In this document: positions 43,790 through 52,020 of the stretch, in pieces
Layout: each line of letters starts with the position of its first letter
Numbering within the stretch: the stretch's first letter is position 1
NCBI RefSeq assembly: GCF_036010665.1
Contig: NZ_CP108581.1
Location: 5,513,501 to 5,577,500 of the forward strand
Source of the DNA: Microbispora sp. NBC_01189
GTDB taxonomy: Bacteria; Actinomycetota; Actinomycetes; Streptosporangiales; Streptosporangiaceae
Direction: 5' to 3'
Length of the DNA stretch: 64,000 bases
The notes under the pieces: generated by a model
Seen by the model: the letters and a program-made list of their open reading frames with translations, nothing else
Databases searched by the model: none
Told to the model about the DNA's origin: nothing
Translations under genes and position numbers: made by a program

Positions 43790-44644
43790 TCAGACGAGGA
43801 CGGCGGCGGCCAGCAGCGTCGCCGTCGTGGCCGTCTCCACCAGGGCGCCGAGCACGTCGCCCGTGATGCCGCCCAGTCGCCGTACGGCCCGGCGGCGCAG
43901 CAGGGCGGCGGACACCAGCCCGGCGGCCATCGCCAGGAGCAGGCCGGCGGTGACGCTGAGACACGGATCGTCCGAGAGGCGGTACAGCAGACCGGCGGGC
44001 TCCGCTCCCGCGTAGGCGACCGTCACCGCGACGAGACCGGCGAGAGCCACGACGGCAGCGGTGACCACGGTCGCCGCGACGGCCGCGCTCCGCCGTACGG
44101 TGCCCGCGACCAGAGCGCCGAGGCCGCCCGGCCGGGCGGCGGGCACCCCCGCGCGGCAGGCCCAGGTGACGGCGAGCCTGCCGGTCGCGGTGGCCGTCAC
44201 CAGCACGGCCCAGGCGAACGGCCCGGCCCGCTGGAGCGTCGCGACCTGGAGAAGCAGGGTGATCAGGAGGGTGACGACCCCGAACGGCCCGATGTCGGAG
44301 CGCTTCATCACGTCGAGCGCCCCCCGGGCCGGCTTTCCGCTGCCGAGCCCGTCGGCCAGGTCCGCGAGGCCGTCGAGGTGCAGGGCCCGGGTCAGCCAGG
44401 CGAGCGTCCCGACCGTGAGGACGGCGCCGATCAGCGGCGAGCCGGACGCCGCTCCGGCGACCACGAACACGGCGGAGCCCGCCACACCGAGGGCCATCCC
44501 GGCGAACGGCGCCAGGGACATGGCGCGCCCCGCCACCAAGCGGTCGACCGGTACGGGCGGCACCGGGAAGATCGTGAGGGTTCCCACGGCGAACCACCAG
44601 GCCGCACCGGGGCGCACACGACTCACGCGGGGGGCATCGGGCAC
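43790..44644 (-). CDS. cobS: adenosylcobinamide-GDP ribazoletransferase
   Basis: 284 aa membrane enzyme joining GDP-cobinamide with alpha-ribazole in the last part of vitamin B12 synthesis. The catalytic motif HLDGLADLADGLGS with metal-binding Asp residues is intact, then RALDVMKRSDIGPFG-like (seen as ARGALDVMKRSDIGPFG), and several helices. It follows cobU by about 70 bp in the same direction. No cobalamin riboswitch was found upstream. Confidence 0.92.
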   Translation of the reverse strand: MPDAPRVSRVRPGAAWWFAVGTLTIFPVPPVPVDRLVAGRAMSLAPFAGMALGVAGSAVFVVAGAASGSPLIGAVLTVGTLAWLTRALHLDGLADLADGLGSGKPARGALDVMKRSDIGPFGVVTLLITLLLQVATLQRAGPFAWAVLVTATATGRLAVTWACRAGVPAARPGGLGALVAGTVRRSAAVAATVVTAAVVALAGLVAVTVAYAGAEPAGLLYRLSDDPCLSVTAGLLLAMAAGLVSAALLRRRAVRRLGGITGDVLGALVETATTATLLAAAVLV

Positions 44645-44712
44645 GAGGCTCGATGGTAGCGGCCCCCTGGCTCACGGCTTGCCGCCGGTGAGGGGCGTCG
44701 AGGCGGTCGCGA

Positions 44713-45882
44713 TCAGATGGGCAGGGGGACGACCCGGCCGGCGACCACGAGGGCGACTTCCTCGGACTCCCGGGCGAGTGCCTGATTGAGGCGGCCGAGC
44801 GCGTCGCGGAACAGCCTGCCGGCGGCGGTGGCCGGAACCACCCCCAAGCCGGTTTCGTCGCTCACCGCCACCACCCGGGCGCGGGCGCCGCGCCAGGCGT
44901 CCACCAGCGCCTCGCACCGCTCCTCCACCTGGTCGAGAGCGAGGCGGCGAAGGTCGTCCGGGCGGGTGTCGCCGGGCCAGGCGCCGGACTCGTCGAACAC
45001 GGCGGCGAGCCAGGTGCCGATCCCGTCGACGAGGAACGTCCCCCGTCCGCCGGAGAGCACCGCCGCGAGATCGGTGGTCTCCACGGTCCGCCAGTGTGCG
45101 GGGCGTCGTTCCCGGTGAGTCCGTACGCGGGCCAGCCAGTCCGGGTCGTCGCCCCCGGAGGGCCCGGTCGCGACGTAGGTCACCTCGGGCTCGGCGGCGA
45201 GGCGCAGCTCGGCCTCCTCGGACTTGCCCGACCGCGACCCGCCGAGCAGCAGCGTGCGGCGGGGCCGCCCGCCGGTGGCCTCGGAAGGACCGTCTGTGAT
45301 CGGTGTGCTCGCCGTGCCGATGACGGTTCCGTCGGGGACGGCCTCCGCTCCCCAGAAACCGAGCCTGCGGGCGAGCTCGCCCTCCGAGGGGACACGATGG
45401 CAGAGGTTCACCGCGATGATCCGGGTGCTCGGCGTCACGCGCCCCCGCCGGCGCAGGTCGCCCAGCCGTTCCGGCCGGTCCGGCAGATCGATGAGCACCA
45501 CGTCGAAGGGCGAGTCAGGAGGCGGTCCGTCGCCGGGCTCGCCATGGCGGGACGGCGGGCCCACGGCATACAGCAGCCGGCCGCCCTCGGGCGCGGTGAC
45601 CTCGCGGCCGTCCGAGGTGCGGAGCAGCCGGTATCCCTCGGGCAGGCCCTCCTCGACCCCCGGGTGCGGTCCGGCCGGAGCGTCCGGTCCCGTCGCGATG
45701 TCCGACGCGGTCGCGGGGCCCGCCTCCGAAGGCTGTCGTGACGGAGCGAGCCGTACGCGTTGGTCGACCAGGATGGACGCGGGACGCCGGTGGCCGGGAT
45801 CGAGACGCCCGCAGGACGCGCAGGCGCAACCGGGCACGGGCCAGCCCTCGGAGCCGCCGGTGCCCTCCACCCGGACCTTCAT
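44713..45882 (-). CDS. cobU: adenosylcobinamide kinase/guanylyltransferase with N-terminal MBL-like remnant
   Basis: 389 aa. The C-terminal 175 residues are CobU: P-loop LLLGGSRSGKSEEAE, VTYVATGPSG, RTHRERRPAHW and VAVSDETGLGVVP; it phosphorylates adenosylcobinamide and then adds GMP. The N-terminal part (KVRVEGTGGSEGWPVPGCAC, CGRLDPGHRRPASILVD) resembles the start of a metallo-beta-lactamase-fold protein, but the HxHxDH metal site is absent. The ATG at 45882 is set by GGGGGC; an in-frame start at 45939 lacks a site. Fusion of this kind is known in actinomycetes; the N-terminal role is unknown. Confidence 0.85.
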   Translation of the reverse strand: MKVRVEGTGGSEGWPVPGCACASCGRLDPGHRRPASILVDQRVRLAPSRQPSEAGPATASDIATGPDAPAGPHPGVEEGLPEGYRLLRTSDGREVTAPEGGRLLYAVGPPSRHGEPGDGPPPDSPFDVVLIDLPDRPERLGDLRRRGRVTPSTRIIAVNLCHRVPSEGELARRLGFWGAEAVPDGTVIGTASTPITDGPSEATGGRPRRTLLLGGSRSGKSEEAELRLAAEPEVTYVATGPSGGDDPDWLARVRTHRERRPAHWRTVETTDLAAVLSGGRGTFLVDGIGTWLAAVFDESGAWPGDTRPDDLRRLALDQVEERCEALVDAWRGARARVVAVSDETGLGVVPATAAGRLFRDALGRLNQALARESEEVALVVAGRVVPLPI

Positions 45883-46012
45883 GTCGCCCCCTTCCGCGCT
45901 CCGCCGAGATCGTGTAGCCAGGATAGGGTCCGGCTGCACGGCCGTCGCGTCGCGGCGGCCCGGCGTGAGTCCCGGGCGCGGGGACGGCGAGGAAGCGAAG
46001 GAGCGGGTGCGG

Positions 46013-46219
46013 ATGATTTGGCGGTGGCGTTACGAGGACGCGAACGGCGGCGAGGTCACGGACCGCCCGCTGCCCCGGGAGATCTTCTCCAGCCAGTCGG
46101 ACGCGGAGTCGTGGCTGGGGGAGAGCTGGCGCGAGCTGCTGGAGGCCGGCGTCGAGCAGGTGTCGCTGCTGGAGGACGAGCGGGTCGAATACTCGGGGAT
46201 GTCCCTGCGCGCCGAGTGA
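46013..46219 (+). CDS. small conserved actinobacterial protein
   Basis: 68 aa, acidic, no membrane segment. MIWRWRYEDANGGEV, FSSQSDAESWLGESWREL and the ending VSLLEDERVEYSGMSL form a compact alpha/beta pattern that I recall as a widely kept small actinobacterial protein of unknown function. AAGGAG nine bases before the ATG decides the start. It is divergent from cobU. Confidence 0.7.
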   Translation: MIWRWRYEDANGGEVTDRPLPREIFSSQSDAESWLGESWRELLEAGVEQVSLLEDERVEYSGMSLRAE

Positions 46220-46289
46220 GACGGCGCTCGCCGCCCGGGCCCCGCGAGTGCGGGAGCCGGGCGGCGCGCCGGTATGAGCGGGCGGGACG

Positions 46290-47288
46290 TCAGGGACGGC
46301 TGGACGGGCTGACGGTCTTGGCCGGGTCACGCTCGACGACCGGCTCCAGCGCGTCGTCGATCTTCTTGAGCACGTCGGCGTCGAGCTTCACGCCGGTGGC
46401 CTTGACGTTGTCGCGCACCTGCTCCGGCTTGGTCGCCCCGACGATGGCCGACGACACGTTGGGGTTCTGCAGCACCCACGCCACGGCGAGCTGGGCCATC
46501 GACAGGCCGAGGTCGGCCGCGATCGGCTTGAGGTCCTGCACCCGCCGCAGCACGTCGTCGCGCATCAGCCGGTCGATGAAGCCCGAGCCGGTGGAGTCGG
46601 TGGCGCGCGACCCGGCCGGCGGCGGCCGGCCGGGCAGGTACTTGCCGGTCAGCACGCCCTGCGCGATGGGCGACCAGACGATCTGTCCGAGGCCCTCCTT
46701 CTCGCACAGCGGCACGACCTCGGACTCGATGACCCGCCACAGCATCGAGTACTGCGGCTGGTTCGACACCAGCCGGTCGAACCCCATGTCGTCGGCGATC
46801 TTCAGCGCCCGCGCGATCTGGTCGGCCGTCCACTCGCTGACGCCGACGTAGAGGACCTTGCCCTGCCGTACGAGGTCGTCGAACGCGCGCAGGGTCTCCT
46901 CCAGCGGCGTCTCGACGTCGAAGCGGTGCGCCTGGTAGAGGTCGACGTAGTCGGTCTGCAGGCGGCGGAGCGAGCCGTTGATCGACTCGGTGATGTGCTT
47001 GCGGGACAGTCCCCGGTCGTTCCTGCCCTCACCCGTCGGCCAGTAGACCTTCGTGAAGATCTCCAGCGACTCGCGGCGCACGCCCTTCAGCGCGCGGCCG
47101 AGCACCTCCTCCGCCCGGGTCCCGGCGTAGACGTCGGCGGTGTCGAAGGTGGTGATCCCCTCGTCGAGGGCCGCGCGGACGCACTCGACGGCGGCGTCCT
47201 CCTCCACCTGGGAACCGTGGGTGATCCAGTTTCCGTAGCTGATCTCACTGACCATGAGGCCGCTGCGGCCAAGATGACGGTATTCCAT
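46290..47288 (-). CDS. aldo/keto reductase
   Basis: 332 aa NADPH-dependent oxidoreductase of the Kv-beta/YghZ-like branch. Catalytic residues: Asp and Tyr in FDTADVYAGTRAEEVLG, Lys in EIFTKVYWP, His in LYQAHRFD. Cofactor-binding segments YVGVSEWTADQI and SSAIVGATKPEQV are clear. The ATG start (MEYRHLGRSGLMVSEISYG) is typical. Substrate unknown. It is divergent from the SMI1/KNR4 gene. Confidence 0.93.
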   Translation of the reverse strand: MEYRHLGRSGLMVSEISYGNWITHGSQVEEDAAVECVRAALDEGITTFDTADVYAGTRAEEVLGRALKGVRRESLEIFTKVYWPTGEGRNDRGLSRKHITESINGSLRRLQTDYVDLYQAHRFDVETPLEETLRAFDDLVRQGKVLYVGVSEWTADQIARALKIADDMGFDRLVSNQPQYSMLWRVIESEVVPLCEKEGLGQIVWSPIAQGVLTGKYLPGRPPPAGSRATDSTGSGFIDRLMRDDVLRRVQDLKPIAADLGLSMAQLAVAWVLQNPNVSSAIVGATKPEQVRDNVKATGVKLDADVLKKIDDALEPVVERDPAKTVSPSSRP

Positions 47289-47351
47289 GCCCTTGACATT
47301 AGGTCATGAGTCGCGGCACCCCGGTGATCGGATCGCGGTAAGGTGCCCGGC

Positions 47352-48551
47352 GTGCGCCGGTTGATCTCTTCTCGTCCCGTACGGCTGGCACTGCTGGCCG
47401 CGCTGGTCGCCGGGGCCGCCGCCGGGCTGGTCCTGGCCGCGCGGCGGCGCCGGGCCGCCACTCCGGTACGGCCGTCCCGTCTCACCACCTCGCCGTCCCA
47501 GGGGGAGAGCGGGGACGCGGAGGACCGGCACGGCCCGGAGCCGCTGCTGGGGTGGGCCACCGAGGAGGACCTGAAGCGGTACCGGCGGCCGGAGGGCGGC
47601 GCCCCCGTCTTCCGCCTCCTGCGGGGCCTCCCGCCGGTCAGGGGGCTCGTGCCGCCGCGCGGGACGAGGGCGCGCCGCTGGACGGCGGCGGTGGTCGTCT
47701 CGCTCGGCCTGCTGGCCCTGGGCGGGCAGCTGCTGGAGAACGCCGTGTTCGGTCCGGACACCCGGACGTCGTACGAGGACGGCTACACCGAGCAGTGCCC
47801 GGGGGAGGGCTGCGGCCCGGGGCAGGGCGACGCGTTCCTCTTCGCCGAGCCCGGCTGTATGGACGAGTGCGGGGTGGCGGTTCCCGCAGATTCAGGGGGC
47901 GGGGTGGAGAATCCGGCGGACCCGGAGGGCGGGGAGCCCGCCACGGCGGAGCCGGAGACGTCTCCCGACCCCCGCTGCGTGCTCCATCCGGCGCCCCGGG
48001 GAAGGCCATCCGTACGGCCGGTCTCCCGCCGCGTGAGCGCCGGGGTGAACCGGCAGTGGCGGCGCATCGAGCGATGGCTCAGGGCGCACGCGCCGCGGAC
48101 GTACGCCTCCCTGAACGGCCCGGCGACCCCGCGACTGGTGGCCAGGGCGGAGGCACGGATCGGGACCCGGCTGCCCGACTCCCTGCGGGCGTCGCTGCTG
48201 CGCCACGACGGTTCGCGTGGCGGCGCGAGCATCCGGCTCCCGCCGTTCCACCTGATGATGAGCACGAGTCAGATGGTCTCCGCCTGGCCGGAGGCGTGCG
48301 GGGTGGGCGGCATCCCCGTCGCCTTCGCCGACGACTCCGACATCTCCGACGACTCCGGCGACTACCTTGTGACCGACGCCGCCACCGGCGGGGTCGGCGA
48401 GGCGTCGCCGGACCTGCCGTACTACGAGGCCGACTGGTCGTCCTACTACGCGCTGCTGAAGGCCACGGCCGACGCACTCAGCCGTGCCGCCGAGGTCGAC
48501 GGTTTCCGGCCGGTGGTGCGTGGCGGCGCGCTGGACTGGACGTCCGCCTGA
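47352..48551 (+). CDS. membrane protein with SMI1/KNR4-like C-terminal domain
   Basis: 399 aa. Two N-terminal helices (LALLAALVAGAAAGLVLAA and TAAVVVSLGLLALGGQLLE), a Cys-rich, Gly-rich middle (about six Cys), then an SMI1/KNR4 fold from residue about 230: VNRQWRRIERWLRAHAPRTY, ARIGTRLPDSLRASLLRHDG, PFHLMM. SMI1/KNR4 domains are frequent immunity proteins of polymorphic toxins and also scaffold proteins. No toxin gene is adjacent. The GTG at 47352 has AAGG nine bases upstream; a GTG at 47343 is weaker. Confidence 0.72.
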   Translation: MRRLISSRPVRLALLAALVAGAAAGLVLAARRRRAATPVRPSRLTTSPSQGESGDAEDRHGPEPLLGWATEEDLKRYRRPEGGAPVFRLLRGLPPVRGLVPPRGTRARRWTAAVVVSLGLLALGGQLLENAVFGPDTRTSYEDGYTEQCPGEGCGPGQGDAFLFAEPGCMDECGVAVPADSGGGVENPADPEGGEPATAEPETSPDPRCVLHPAPRGRPSVRPVSRRVSAGVNRQWRRIERWLRAHAPRTYASLNGPATPRLVARAEARIGTRLPDSLRASLLRHDGSRGGASIRLPPFHLMMSTSQMVSAWPEACGVGGIPVAFADDSDISDDSGDYLVTDAATGGVGEASPDLPYYEADWSSYYALLKATADALSRAAEVDGFRPVVRGGALDWTSA

Positions 48552-48601
48552 TCCACGGCTGAGCTGATCCGGCGAGCGGGCGTGACCGAGCCGGCGTCAC
48601 C

Positions 48602-48655
48602 GTGCGGGGATCACCGTACGAGAGTCACCGTACGAGGATCACCGTACGGGCGTCA
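48602..48655 (-). repeat. 14-bp tandem repeat x4 starting at a stop codon
   Basis: Four units of 14 bp (48602-48615, 48616-48629, 48630-48643, 48644-48655 and overlap). Read on the minus strand each begins TGA (TGACGCCCGTACGG type); the first TGA is the DUF3043 stop. Confidence 0.8.
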
Positions 48656-49270
48656 CTTCTTGAGCTCGACCGGGATGCCGCCGGGCAGGACGGTGGGCTT
48701 GGGGAAGCGCAGGCGCCGCATCTGCGACGAGCGCATCGCCGCGTAGAAGCCGATGCCCTTGAGGCTCTCACCCGGGAACTTCTCCGCCGCCTCCTTCTTC
48801 ACGCGCCCGGCGACATAGAACGAGCCGGCCAGCACCAGCACCATCACGACCGGCAGGGAGAGCGTGTAGACCAGGAGGACCGCCGAGCGGATCTGGATCG
48901 GGAACGGCACCATCGACAACAGCATGATGACGAAGACGACGGGCAGGAAGTACTGCCCCGGCAGGCGCCGCGAGTCGACCCAGTCACGGGCGAACTTGCG
49001 GACCGGGCCGCGGTCGCGTACGGGGAGCGCCCGGTCGTCACCGCGCAGCATGGCCTCACGCTGCCGGGACCGCAGCGCCTTGTCGCGCTCGCGGGCCAGG
49101 CGGTAGGCCTCTTTACGGTTCGAGGGCGCGGTCACCGGGGAGCGGCGGCGGCCCTGTGCCTCACTCCGTTTGGGAGTGGGACGGCCCTTGCCCGGGGTGC
49201 CGTGGGGCTTAGGATCCTCTACAGGGACGGGGGAGTCCTCCGCAGAGGTCTGGGTGCGACGTCGGAACAC
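48653..49270 (-). CDS. DUF3043 membrane protein
   Basis: 205 aa. A long basic N-terminal region (KGRPTPKRSEAQGRRRSPV, SNRKEAYRLARERDKAL) with GDDRALPVRDRGPVRKFARD, then two helices (YFLPVVFVIMLLSMVPFP, VLLVYTLSLPVVMVLVLAGS) and a tail with FPGESLKGIGFYAAMRSSQM. This is the DUF3043 pattern of actinobacteria, function unknown, usually next to the pspA operon as here; the two are divergent. Confidence 0.88.
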   Translation of the reverse strand: MFRRRTQTSAEDSPVPVEDPKPHGTPGKGRPTPKRSEAQGRRRSPVTAPSNRKEAYRLARERDKALRSRQREAMLRGDDRALPVRDRGPVRKFARDWVDSRRLPGQYFLPVVFVIMLLSMVPFPIQIRSAVLLVYTLSLPVVMVLVLAGSFYVAGRVKKEAAEKFPGESLKGIGFYAAMRSSQMRRLRFPKPTVLPGGIPVELKK

Positions 49271-49331
49271 GTCGCTCAGCCTACCGGGAGTGCAACTTAG
49301 TGACGCCCTCGCGCGTTATGCGTAGGGTGAA

Positions 49332-49354
49332 CCCAGGCGGTTCCGCCGCCTGGG
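49332..49354 (+). promoter_or_regulatory. hairpin in the pspA leader
   Basis: CCCAGGCGG (49332-49340) pairs perfectly with CCGCCTGGG (49346-49354), five-base loop, 66 bp before the pspA start and after the promoter-proximal region. It may stabilise or modulate the leader. Confidence 0.4.
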
Positions 49355-49419
49355 CAAGGGGCTTTAAGACGGCTGGGGTCACCCACGCAGGACCTTGGAG
49401 AAGGGGACGGCCGACGCGC

Positions 49420-50220
49420 ATGAGCGTGATGAAGAGACTTTCCATGATCTTCAAGTCCAAGGCCAATAAGGCCTTGGACAAGATGGAGGATCCGCGGGAG
49501 ACGCTGGACTATTCCTACCAGCGTCAGCTTGAGCTGCTGCAGAAGGTCCGCCGTGGCGTGGCCGACGTGGCCACCAGCCGCAAGCGGGTGGAGCTGCAGA
49601 TCAACCAGCTCACGAGCCAGACCGCGAAGCTGGAGAACCAGAGCAGGCAGGCGCTGTCGGCCGGGCGCGAGGACCTCGCTCGCGAGGCGCTGGCCCGCCG
49701 AAACGGCCTGAACGCGCAGATCGCCGACCTGCGGATCCAGTACAGCAACCTCCAGGGCGAGGAGGAGAAGCTCACCCTCGCCAGCCAGCGGCTGCAGGCC
49801 AAGGTCGACTCCTTCCGTACGAAGAAGGAGACCATCAAGGCCACCTACACGGCGGCCGAGGCCCAGACGCGGATCAACGAGGCGTTCTCCGGCATCTCGG
49901 AGGAGATGGGCGACGTCGGCCTGGCCATCCAGCGGGCCGAGGACAAGACCGCGCAGATGCAGGCCCGTGCCGGTGCGATCGACGAGCTGCTGGCCAGCGG
50001 CGCGCTGGACGACTTCACCGGGCAGCGCGACGACATCCAGGCGGAGCTCGACCGCATGGGCGGCGGCCAGGACGTGGAGCTCGAACTGGCCAGGATGAAG
50101 GCCGAGCTCGGTCAGGGCCCGGCGCCGCAGAGCGCCATCGAGGCTGGGCAGCAGGGCCAGGCGGCCCCGTCCGCCCAGCAGCACACGCAGCAGCTCCGTA
50201 AGCCGGGGGAGGGGTTGTGA
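49420..50220 (+). CDS. pspA: phage shock protein A / IM30-family membrane-stress protein
   Basis: 266 aa, almost entirely coiled coil, as in ESCRT-III-like PspA/Vipp1 proteins that coat and protect stressed inner membranes. MKRLSMIFKSKANKALDKM is the amphipathic membrane-binding helix; EDPRETLDYSYQRQLELLQ and the long Gln/Glu/Lys heptads follow; a Gln/Pro-rich tail ends the protein. The ATG at 49420 places the amphipathic helix at the N-terminus; the longer frame from 49300 is not credible. First gene of a four-gene overlapping operon. Confidence 0.92.
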   Translation: MSVMKRLSMIFKSKANKALDKMEDPRETLDYSYQRQLELLQKVRRGVADVATSRKRVELQINQLTSQTAKLENQSRQALSAGREDLAREALARRNGLNAQIADLRIQYSNLQGEEEKLTLASQRLQAKVDSFRTKKETIKATYTAAEAQTRINEAFSGISEEMGDVGLAIQRAEDKTAQMQARAGAIDELLASGALDDFTGQRDDIQAELDRMGGGQDVELELARMKAELGQGPAPQSAIEAGQQGQAAPSAQQHTQQLRKPGEGL

Positions 50221-50495
50221 TAGTCCGGATCATGGGCGAGGGGCAGGTGGAGATCGCCCCCGCCGACATCGACGTGCTGAACGAGCTCGACGGTGAGCTT
50301 GAGGCCGCCATCGAGACGGATGACGAGACGCAGTTCCGTGCCAAGCTGCACGCGCTGCTCGACAAGGTCCGCGACGTCGGCAGGCCGCTGGCGGACGACT
50401 CCCTGGAGCCGTCCGAGCTGATCCTGCCGCCGGCCGACGCCTCGATCGAGGAGGTGCGGGAGATGCTCGGGGACACCGGGCTCATTCCCGGCTGA
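50217..50495 (+). CDS. pspAA: PspA-associated protein PspAA
   Basis: 92 aa. MIVRIMGEGQVEI, LNELDGELEAAIETDD, FRAKLHALLDKVRDVG and the ending EEVREMLGDTGLIPG match the small PspAA domain found after actinobacterial pspA. The GTG start overlaps the pspA stop (GTGA). Probably a direct partner of PspA; biochemical role unknown. Confidence 0.88.
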   Translation: MIVRIMGEGQVEIAPADIDVLNELDGELEAAIETDDETQFRAKLHALLDKVRDVGRPLADDSLEPSELILPPADASIEEVREMLGDTGLIPG

Positions 50496-51385
50496 TGGCT
50501 TCCACGCGATTCGCCCCTGATCGCGGCCTGAGCGTGCGGATGACCGTGACGATGTTCCTGCTCGGGCTGCTCTACGTGGCGTTCATGGCCGTCCTGATCG
50601 CCGCGGGCGTCCGGGCGGTCATGGTCCTCGTGATCGCCGCGGGTCTCCTGCTGGTGCAGTACTTCCTGTCCGACAAGATCGCGCTGTTCGCGATGAACGG
50701 ACGGGAGGTCTCCCCGCAGGAGGCTCCCGAGCTGCACGGGATCGTCGACCGGCTGAGCGCGATGGCGGGGATGCCCAAGCCGCGGGTGGCGATCGCCGAC
50801 TCCGACATGCCGAACGCGTTCGCCACCGGGCGCGACCAGAAGCACGCGGTGGTCTGCGTGACCACGGGCATCCTCCGCCGGCTCGACGCGCAGGAGCTCG
50901 AAGGGGTGCTGGCGCACGAGCTGTCGCACGTCGCCCACCGGGACGTCGCGGTGATGACGATCGCCTCGTTCCTCGGGATCGTCGCCGGGTTGATGACCCG
51001 TTTCTCGCTGTACGCCGGGCTGGGCAACCGCAGGAACGACAACGGCCCGCCGATCGGGCTGATCATCTTCGCGGTCTCCGGCCTGGTCTACGCGGTCAGC
51101 TTCCTGCTGACGCGGGCGCTGTCGCGGTACCGGGAGCTCGCCGCCGACCGCGCGGGCGCGCTGCTCACGCAGCGGCCGAGCGCCCTGGCCAGCGCCCTCA
51201 CCAAGATCAGCGGGGACATCGCCCGGATCCCGACCCGGGACCTGCGCGAGGCGCAGCCGTTCAACGCCTTCTACTTCGCGCCCGCGCTGTCGGGCCAGAG
51301 CGTCGCCGCGCTGCTGTCGACCCACCCGCCGCTGGAGCGGCGGCTGGAGCAGCTCGCCCGGATCTCCGCGGCCCTGGGCCGCTGA
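50495..51385 (+). CDS. HtpX-like M48 membrane metalloprotease
   Basis: 296 aa. Two N-terminal helices (VTMFLLGLLYVAFMAVLIAA, AVMVLVIAAGLLLVQYFLS), the zinc motif HELSH in EGVLAHELSHVAHRDVAVM, a third helix pair, and the downstream ligand Glu in SRYRELAADRAGALLT. It degrades damaged membrane proteins, as HtpX does. The ATG overlaps the pspAA stop by one base (TGATG). Membrane quality control fits the psp operon. Confidence 0.92.
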   Translation: MASTRFAPDRGLSVRMTVTMFLLGLLYVAFMAVLIAAGVRAVMVLVIAAGLLLVQYFLSDKIALFAMNGREVSPQEAPELHGIVDRLSAMAGMPKPRVAIADSDMPNAFATGRDQKHAVVCVTTGILRRLDAQELEGVLAHELSHVAHRDVAVMTIASFLGIVAGLMTRFSLYAGLGNRRNDNGPPIGLIIFAVSGLVYAVSFLLTRALSRYRELAADRAGALLTQRPSALASALTKISGDIARIPTRDLREAQPFNAFYFAPALSGQSVAALLSTHPPLERRLEQLARISAALGR

Positions 51386-51431
51386 TGACCGGCCGGATGG
51401 ACGGGGAGCGGCTGATGGCCGGGGAGCGCTG

Positions 51432-51980
51432 ATGGGCTGGTTCGACGCCCTGCTCGGCCGGTCCAAGGCCGCGAGACCGGACCTGGACGCGTTGTTCGCC
51501 CTGCCGTCCGCCGCCGTCACCCTCCGGGCCGCCACCGGGTTCGCCCCGGTGGGCACCGGGTCGGTCTGCTTCCGGGCGGCCGAGGGAGGAGCGTTCGCCC
51601 GGCTCCAGCAGGAGATCGAGGCCCTGATGGGCGAGACGCGGGTGTCGCAGGACGCGTACGGCTACACCTGGCTGTCGGTGCGCAACCCCGACGTGGCCGG
51701 GCTCGTGACCGACCTGCACGCCGCGAACTCGTCGCTGGAGTCGGCCGGGTTCGGGCCCTCGCTGCTGTGCACGCTGGTGACGTTCGCCGATTCCGCGCAG
51801 CGGAAGCTGGCGATCGTCTACCTCTACAAGCGCAGCACGTTCTACCCGTTCGCTCCCGCCGGGGAGCCGCGCCGCGACAACGCCCTGGAACTGCAGGTGC
51901 GGGGCGTCCTGGAGCAGGAACTCAGGATCGAGCCCGATCTCGCGAGCTGGTTCCCCGTCTGGGGCGCGCCGGGCCTGTGA
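51432..51980 (+). CDS. pspAB: PspA-associated protein PspAB
   Basis: 182 aa. MGWFDALLGRSKAARPDLD, AYGYTWLSVRNPDVAGLV, and the ending FYPFAPAGEPRRDNALELQ with ELRIEPDLASWFPVWGAPGL are the PspAB pattern, encoded after htpX-like genes in actinobacterial psp operons. No catalytic motif. A partly duplicated GGCCGGGGAGCG segment (51395-51425) lies in the spacer upstream. Confidence 0.85.
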   Translation: MGWFDALLGRSKAARPDLDALFALPSAAVTLRAATGFAPVGTGSVCFRAAEGGAFARLQQEIEALMGETRVSQDAYGYTWLSVRNPDVAGLVTDLHAANSSLESAGFGPSLLCTLVTFADSAQRKLAIVYLYKRSTFYPFAPAGEPRRDNALELQVRGVLEQELRIEPDLASWFPVWGAPGL

Positions 51981-52020
51981 GACCCGGCGCGGACTCGGGG
52001 GCGCCTCGTGTGTCTCCTGG

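Noticed and set aside
45883..46012. Cobalamin riboswitch upstream of cobU-cobS
   Set aside because: Only about 130 bp are available and no B12-box-like conserved core was found.
48602..48656. Regularly spaced short repeats as a possible CRISPR array
   Set aside because: The units are 14 bp and directly adjacent with no spacers, and no cas genes are present.
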